Origin: Patescibacteria group bacterium
GTDB lineage: Bacteria; Patescibacteriota; Minisyncoccia; Phycocordibacterales; DATDWN01
Assembly: GCA_030916785.1 (NCBI GenBank)
Contig: JAUPVY010000001.1
Coordinates: forward strand, 1 to 25,359
DNA: 25,359 bases
Direction: 5' to 3'
The notes under the pieces were generated by a model. It had not been told where the DNA came from and did not search any database. It saw only the letters and a list, made by a program, of their open reading frames with translations. Position 1 is the first letter of the stretch, and each line of letters begins with the position of its first letter. A program made the translations under genes and the position numbers. This document shows positions 21,517 to 25,359 of the stretch, one piece after another.

Positions 21517-21966
21517 ATGAAAACCACACCACTATCACTTGAGGAAATAAAAAAAATTAGGACGCCAGTTCGTAATATCAACATTGAGCACAAGGAACAT
21601 TTAACTCGATTGGAATTGTTTGCCCTATGGGTTACGAAAAATATCGGTACGATGGGTTTCTTTTTCTTCATTCTCGCTTTTAATGTGGCATGGATTTTAT
21701 GGAATGTGCTTGCTCCAGGTCAATTTGTTTTTGATGCTGGGTGGAGTTTTCTTATTTTGCTTTTTATAAATAACATATTACAGATTTTGTTTATGCCTCT
21801 TATTATGGTTGGGCAAAATCTGCAGGGAAGGCATTCTGAAGCACGTGCCGAAGCCGATTACGAAGTTAATACAAAAGCAGAGCGGGAAATTGAAACAATT
21901 TTGGCTCACCTCGAAAATCAAAACGATATGATGTTGGAAATACTTGAGAAAATTGAGAAAAAATAG
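21517..21966 (+). CDS. DUF1003 family membrane protein
   Basis: A 149-aa protein. Two close helices (residues about 45-67 and 77-100) are followed by the family's LIMVGQNLQGRHSEARAEAD and YEVNTKAEREI blocks and a coiled-coil tail. The ATG at 21517 is preferred over upstream non-ATG starts because those precede or overlap the -10 box. The function of DUF1003 proteins is unknown. Convergent with the next gene, sharing a palindromic terminator. Confidence 0.9.
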   Translation: MKTTPLSLEEIKKIRTPVRNINIEHKEHLTRLELFALWVTKNIGTMGFFFFILAFNVAWILWNVLAPGQFVFDAGWSFLILLFINNILQILFMPLIMVGQNLQGRHSEARAEADYEVNTKAEREIETILAHLENQNDMMLEILEKIEKK

Positions 21967-21968
21967 AC

Positions 21969-22002
21969 ACTAAAATAGCCACCATATGGTGGCTATTTTA
22001 GT
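21969..22002. terminator. Perfect 34-nt palindromic bidirectional terminator
   Basis: ACTAAAATAGCCACCAT and its exact reverse complement make a 17-bp arm palindrome with T-runs (ATTTTAG) on both strands, placed exactly between two convergent genes. Confidence 0.85.
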
Positions 22003-22004
22003 AT

Positions 22005-22409
22005 TCATTTTGAGTGGTGATGGGGACGTTCAGACAGTTTGTTTTTTATATCTCTAATATCATGTTCTATTTTATCTAACTCGTTTTCTACTCGTTTTAA
22101 CTCCGATCCTTCGGATTTGATTTCATCTTCAGTTTTTTCAACCAGTTTTTTCTCTCCTTTGAGTCCGCTGATGATAAGACGACTTCCAATAAATGTTGAT
22201 ACAAAAGCACCACTGAGTAGTAACATAATACTTCCAATGATTATAGATGCAAGTGCGCTTATGTTTGCTTCGTCTGCGATATGCCAAACACCTCGCCAGA
22301 AAAGAACAACTCCAATGCCACCAACCAATGCGTACAAAAGAGGGTTTTTACTAAGTTGTGCTCGTATTTTGTCTTCTAATACATCAAAAAAATGAATGAT
22401 TCCTTTCAT
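22005..22409 (-). CDS. Small membrane protein with coiled-coil tail
   Basis: A 134-aa protein. Two hydrophobic helices (residues about 24-42 and 50-75), then a Lys/Glu-rich coiled coil (KKLVEKTEDEIKSEGSEL, KRVENELDKIEHDIRDI) ending in a His cluster PHHHSK. No family recognised. The start is leaderless: minus-strand TGCTACACT ends 7 nt before the ATG. Architecture parallels the convergent DUF1003 neighbour (two helices and a coiled coil), but the sequences are not alike. Confidence 0.7.
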   Translation of the reverse strand: MKGIIHFFDVLEDKIRAQLSKNPLLYALVGGIGVVLFWRGVWHIADEANISALASIIIGSIMLLLSGAFVSTFIGSRLIISGLKGEKKLVEKTEDEIKSEGSELKRVENELDKIEHDIRDIKNKLSERPHHHSK

Positions 22410-22416
22410 GATATAT

Positions 22417-22422
22417 AGTGTA
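22417..22422 (-). promoter_or_regulatory. Leaderless -10 box (TGCTACACT)
   Basis: Minus-strand TACACT with extended TGC, 7 nt before the ATG at 22409. Confidence 0.55.
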
Positions 22423-22451
22423 GCATATTTGCGTCAGATGTCTTGCCAGTA

Positions 22452-22457
22452 TAGAAT
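22452..22457 (+). promoter_or_regulatory. Leaderless -10 box of pyrD
   Basis: TAGAAT ends 6 nt before the second of two adjacent ATG codons (22464), favouring that start over 22461. Confidence 0.5.
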
Positions 22458-22463
22458 TGAATG

Positions 22464-23585
22464 ATGAAAAATTACATGGTGAAATGCCGAAATGGACTTA
22501 TTCGGTTTGCATATAAAGGTATTTTGAAACCTCTTTTTTTTAGACGAGATCCGGAAGATGTTCATGACGCAATGACGAGGGTTGGTGTTATGTTGGGTGC
22601 ACATGCATTTACTCGTACTATAACTCGATGGAAATTCGGTTATTCCGATTCATCATTACAACAACGTATTTGGGGAATTACATTTCCTAACCCAATTGGT
22701 CTTGCTGCTGGGTTTGATAAAGACGCTGAATTAACATCTATCATACCGTCGGTTGGTTTTGGTTTTGAGGAGATCGGTTCTGTCACTGGACTACCATGTG
22801 CAGGAAACCCCAAACCGCGACTGTGGCGACTTCCAAAGTCTCAGGGTTTGGTTGTGTGGTATGGTCTAAAAAATAAAGGGTCAAAATATATATCAGAAAA
22901 GTTACGAGGCAAAAAATTTCAATTTCCCATAGGTACAAGTGTTGCTATGACAAATTGCTCGGCTAACCTGGACATAACCACGGCTATTTCAGATTATCAT
23001 ATGGCATTTGAAGCATTCACTACTATCGGCGATTACTATACAGTTAACATCAGTTGCCCAAATGTAACCGGTGGGCAACCGTTTGTTGAACCAGAAAAAC
23101 TGGATTTGTTACTGACTGATTTGGATACAATTGTTACCGCCAAGCCTATCTGTATTAAACTGTCACCTGACATCTCGCTTGATGAGCTGGATCAGATTTT
23201 AGTTGTTGCAGAAAAACACAGGGTGCATGGAATTATCTGCGGGAACTTAACAAAAAATAAAGACAATAAGCGCATTATAGACAGTAACCTTTCAGAGCAT
23301 GGTGGTATTAGTGGCAAGCCAACAGAAGAATTATCAAATGCGTTGATTTCGCATATATACAAATCAAAAAAAGACAAGTTTGTGATTATTGGATGTGGAG
23401 GAGTTTTTTCTGCAGAAGATGCATACAAAAAAATCAAATCAGGTGCATCACTTATTCAGTTGATTACCGGGATGATTTTTGAAGGACCTCAGGTTGTAAG
23501 CGAGATTAATTGTGGACTTACTGACTTATTGAGACGTGATGGTTTTTCATCTATTTCCGAGGCGGTTGGGGTTGATTCACGGTAA
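22464..23585 (+). CDS. pyrD: Dihydroorotate dehydrogenase (class 2-like) with catalytic-loop cysteine
   Basis: A 373-aa FMN enzyme of pyrimidine synthesis oxidising dihydroorotate to orotate. The N-terminal helical extension with DPEDVHDAM is the membrane/quinone-side feature of class 2 enzymes. FMN-site motifs are NPIGLAAGFDKDAE, GFGFEEIGSVTG, KLSPD, GNLTKN, IIGCGGV and GASLIQLITGMIFEGP. The catalytic loop reads NISCPNVTGG with Cys198, where class 2 enzymes have serine (S-S-P-N-T) and class 1 enzymes have cysteine. That mix is notable. Class 2 family length is about 340 aa, so this one is slightly long. No other pyr genes are seen nearby. Confidence 0.88.
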   Translation: MKNYMVKCRNGLIRFAYKGILKPLFFRRDPEDVHDAMTRVGVMLGAHAFTRTITRWKFGYSDSSLQQRIWGITFPNPIGLAAGFDKDAELTSIIPSVGFGFEEIGSVTGLPCAGNPKPRLWRLPKSQGLVVWYGLKNKGSKYISEKLRGKKFQFPIGTSVAMTNCSANLDITTAISDYHMAFEAFTTIGDYYTVNISCPNVTGGQPFVEPEKLDLLLTDLDTIVTAKPICIKLSPDISLDELDQILVVAEKHRVHGIICGNLTKNKDNKRIIDSNLSEHGGISGKPTEELSNALISHIYKSKKDKFVIIGCGGVFSAEDAYKKIKSGASLIQLITGMIFEGPQVVSEINCGLTDLLRRDGFSSISEAVGVDSR

Positions 23586-23617
23586 TATATTGTACAGAGA
23601 TTATAAAATAATTATGG

Positions 23618-23623
23618 TATTAT
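23618..23623 (+). promoter_or_regulatory. Leaderless -10 box (TGGTATTAT)
   Basis: TATTAT with extended TGG, 7 nt before the ATG at 23631. An overlapping TATAAT (23621-23626) is 4 nt away. Confidence 0.6.
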
Positions 23624-23630
23624 AATTTGC

Positions 23631-24380
23631 ATGAATACAAAAGTAATTGTGTGTGATTTAGATGGAACACTTGCTCCCAGCAAATCCGCTCTTGAACCAA
23701 GCATGGCTCATATTATTTGCCAAGTATTGAAAAAACATCGTTTTGCAATTATTTCTGGTGGGTCACATGAGCAATTTATTAAACAATTTTTGTCGCACCT
23801 CGTGTGTGAAGACAGGTATCTGGCTAACCTTTATTTATTTCCAACAAACGGAAGTGCCTGTTATGTATTTGACTACGAACACAATCTTGGATGGAAAAAA
23901 CTGTACGATGAACAACTAACAGTAGATGAACGAAAAAAAATAAAAGACGCCTTTGGTCGTGCAATTCCTGCATCAGGGGTAGTTACCGAGGAACCTTTTG
24001 GAGAGATTGTTGAAGATCGTGGTGGACAAATAACCTTTTCCGGAAGAGGTCAGGAAGCGCCGTTGGATGTTAAATCTGTTTGGGATCCAGACCAAACGAA
24101 ACGGAGGAAAATTGTTGATTTGTTAAAATTAGAAATTCCTGAATTTGAAATCCGTATGGGAGGTGCGACCTCTATTGATGTTACTCATCCGGGAATTACC
24201 AAAGCGTATGCTATTGGTAAAATCAAGGAAGTTTTGGGTGTTTCAACCGAAGATATCGTTTTTATTGGAGATGCGCTTTATTCTGGTGGTAACGATGAAT
24301 CTGCAAAGGAGACAGGGGTAGAATGCGTTGCGGTTAGTGGTCCAACAGAGACTGAAAAAGTACTGGCTATCTACATATAA
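23631..24380 (+). CDS. HAD-IIB hydrolase, phosphomannomutase-like
   Basis: A 249-aa HAD-superfamily enzyme with a cap. Motif I DLDGTLAPSKS (Asp9 nucleophile, Asp11), motif II IISGGS, motif III lysine in GITKAYAIGKI, and motif IV IGDALYSGGNDE. The APSKS after motif I and GDALYSGGND at motif IV resemble eukaryotic-type phosphomannomutase (PMM), which moves phosphate between C1 and C6 of mannose; sugar-phosphate phosphatases share these motifs. The neighbouring phosphomannose-isomerase cupin supports a mannose-phosphate substrate. Leaderless start. Confidence 0.82.
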   Translation: MNTKVIVCDLDGTLAPSKSALEPSMAHIICQVLKKHRFAIISGGSHEQFIKQFLSHLVCEDRYLANLYLFPTNGSACYVFDYEHNLGWKKLYDEQLTVDERKKIKDAFGRAIPASGVVTEEPFGEIVEDRGGQITFSGRGQEAPLDVKSVWDPDQTKRRKIVDLLKLEIPEFEIRMGGATSIDVTHPGITKAYAIGKIKEVLGVSTEDIVFIGDALYSGGNDESAKETGVECVAVSGPTETEKVLAIYI

Positions 24381-24407
24381 CCATTGCGTTTTGTATTGCT
24401 TGAATGG

Positions 24408-24413
24408 TAAAAT
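24408..24413 (+). promoter_or_regulatory. Leaderless -10 box (TGGTAAAAT)
   Basis: TAAAAT with extended TGG, 6 nt before the ATG at 24420; TTGCGT at 24384-24389 gives an 18-nt spacer. Confidence 0.65.
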
Positions 24414-24419
24414 TTATCT

Positions 24420-24761
24420 ATGAATAGCGCCACAGAAACCCGCCCATGGGGGTCGTTTGTTACATTTGTGAAAAACGAACCGTGCACGGTTAAATTGATT
24501 TATGTAAATAAAGGTGAGTCTCTTAGTTTACAATACCATTTGAAAAGACAAGAATTTTGGAGAGTTATACAGGGCAATCCAGAGTTACTCATTGGAGAAG
24601 ACACACACAACCCAACAGTTGGTGATGAATTTGTTGTTGCGCCCGCAATACATCACCGAATCGCTGCTCCTGTTGATGACGTTATTATTTTAGAGGTTTC
24701 CACGGGTGAGTTTGATGAAGATGATATTGTTCGGGTTGAGGATAAATATGGCAGGGTTTAA
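24420..24761 (+). CDS. Mannose-6-phosphate isomerase, type II cupin domain
   Basis: A 113-aa single cupin. It opens ETRPWGSF, the hallmark of the phosphomannose-isomerase domain of ManC/type II enzymes, followed by VKLIYVNKGESLSLQYHLKR then QEFW with metal-binding His and Glu, and HHRIAAPVDD for the last metal ligand region. The usual guanylyltransferase domain is absent, so it would interconvert mannose-6-phosphate and fructose-6-phosphate only. It follows the PMM-like gene with its own promoter. The third gene starts 15 nt after it. Confidence 0.88.
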   Translation: MNSATETRPWGSFVTFVKNEPCTVKLIYVNKGESLSLQYHLKRQEFWRVIQGNPELLIGEDTHNPTVGDEFVVAPAIHHRIAAPVDDVIILEVSTGEFDEDDIVRVEDKYGRV

Positions 24762-24776
24762 TGTATAAGGACTACC

Positions 24777-25359
24777 ATGGTATTAGCAAGAAAAAAAACA
24801 AAAAAAGAATCACCAAAGACTGTATCATATAAACAACCTCTTGCTGTTGGATACCATAAGAAAAAAAGTTTTTTGCTGTATAGAAACCTGACCAATAAAG
24901 GACAGAGTTTATGTATAACACCAGCGTCCAAAGACGGTTCATTTGGAACCAAATCATCCGCGGTCTCTATTGTGGATGAGAAAAAGAAAAAAGAAGACAT
25001 TGTTCGTTGCAAGGATTTTCGGTTTGGGGGAGATGATAAAAAATTGGTGATGACATATGTACGGGAAACAGAGTCTGGGTTATCACTTGTGTACGCCACA
25101 ACAACTGACAAAAAAAAGTGGAAAGTAGAACATGTCATATCAAAAATAAAAACAGCAGGTATTGTTCGTCAGATAATTTCTAAAAATAAAACTAAAAAAA
25201 AGACCGTTCCACATATTTATTTTGGTGACCATGTGGTTCGGGTTGCAAAATCAGATAATAAAAAATGGGACGTGGTGGAACCACCACGTGTACCGTACTG
25301 GCATTTTTTTGAAGGAGTGCCTTTTAACGTTGTCGGAGGGGTGCTTACCGATGAAGGAT
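24777..25359 (+). CDS. Truncated ORF, possible beta-propeller glycosidase-like protein
   Basis: An open frame of 194 codons without a stop runs off the window edge. The ATG at 24777 has AAGGA 5 nt upstream. The N-terminus is Lys-rich (MVLARKKTKKESPKT), then repeating strands of the kind x-W-x-V (KKWKVEHV, KKWDVVEPP) spaced about 60 residues apart, and the visible part ends FEGVPFNVVGGVLTDEG. Such blades recall five-bladed propeller glycosidases (GH43/GH130-like). If it is a GH130-type mannoside phosphorylase, it would fit with the PMM-like and isomerase genes before it. The family is uncertain and the catalytic part is beyond the edge. Confidence 0.6.
   Translation, partial: MVLARKKTKKESPKTVSYKQPLAVGYHKKKSFLLYRNLTNKGQSLCITPASKDGSFGTKSSAVSIVDEKKKKEDIVRCKDFRFGGDDKKLVMTYVRETESGLSLVYATTTDKKKWKVEHVISKIKTAGIVRQIISKNKTKKKTVPHIYFGDHVVRVAKSDNKKWDVVEPPRVPYWHFFEGVPFNVVGGVLTDEG

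Noticed and set aside
1..25359. CRISPR array, tRNA, transposase or integrase genes
   Set aside because: No regularly spaced direct repeats, no tRNA T-arm sequences outside genes, and no protein with transposase or recombinase motifs were seen.

Overview
The window looks like a piece of a Patescibacteria (CPR, probably Parcubacteria-type) genome. This is inferred from the AT-rich sequence, short and tightly packed genes, many small proteins of families common in that group (DUF5679 zinc ribbon, Gmad2 Ig-like domain, short GIY-YIG protein, proline-rich winged-helix protein), membrane-anchored rather than lipid-anchored binding proteins, and a striking use of leaderless promoters. At about thirteen genes a -10 box ends 6-7 nt before the start codon and no Shine-Dalgarno is present. 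No rRNA, tRNA, CRISPR array or transposase was seen.

Layout. (1) 1-9346 is bounded by a perfect 99-bp inverted repeat (1-99 and 9248-9346). Inside are a GC-rich hairpin cluster (100-550), a candidate structured RNA gene with its own promoter and terminator (about 658-940), a nucleotidyltransferase/winged-helix pair, a GC-rich lipoprotein gene followed by two tiny paralogous peptide genes, and a complete branched-chain amino-acid/amide type ABC transporter. The transporter has two periplasmic-type binding proteins, two permeases and two ATPases, all on the minus strand. (2) 9347-12225 holds a hairpin-rich stretch, a GIY-YIG protein, two unknown membrane proteins, an imperfect inverted-repeat element, and a second GC-rich, Shine-Dalgarno-led two-gene unit. 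(3) 12290-16870 is a run of small genes: an NlpC/P60-like hydrolase, a methyltransferase, a TPR-like protein, a CYTH phosphatase/cyclase-like protein, an NDP-kinase-like protein, two conserved uncharacterised proteins and a membrane protein. Three of these genes carry copies of the same promoter-bearing repeat. (4) 16883-25359 is more ordinary chromosome: a HI0933/BaiN flavoprotein, a DEAD-box helicase with a long structured leader, DUF5679 and Gmad2 proteins, MsrA, a DUF1003 protein, a small coiled-coil membrane protein, PyrD, and a HAD phosphatase (phosphomannomutase-like), a phosphomannose-isomerase cupin and a truncated ORF running off the end.

How the parts fit. The transporter island would give a host with little biosynthesis access to amino acids or amides. 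The leader-less AT-rich genes contrast with two GC-rich units that use TTGACA promoters, 5' UTRs, strong Shine-Dalgarno sequences and strong terminators, which suggests they are foreign or under different expression control. At the right edge a mannose-phosphate interconversion module is plausible. All function calls come from reading motifs by eye; no database search was possible.
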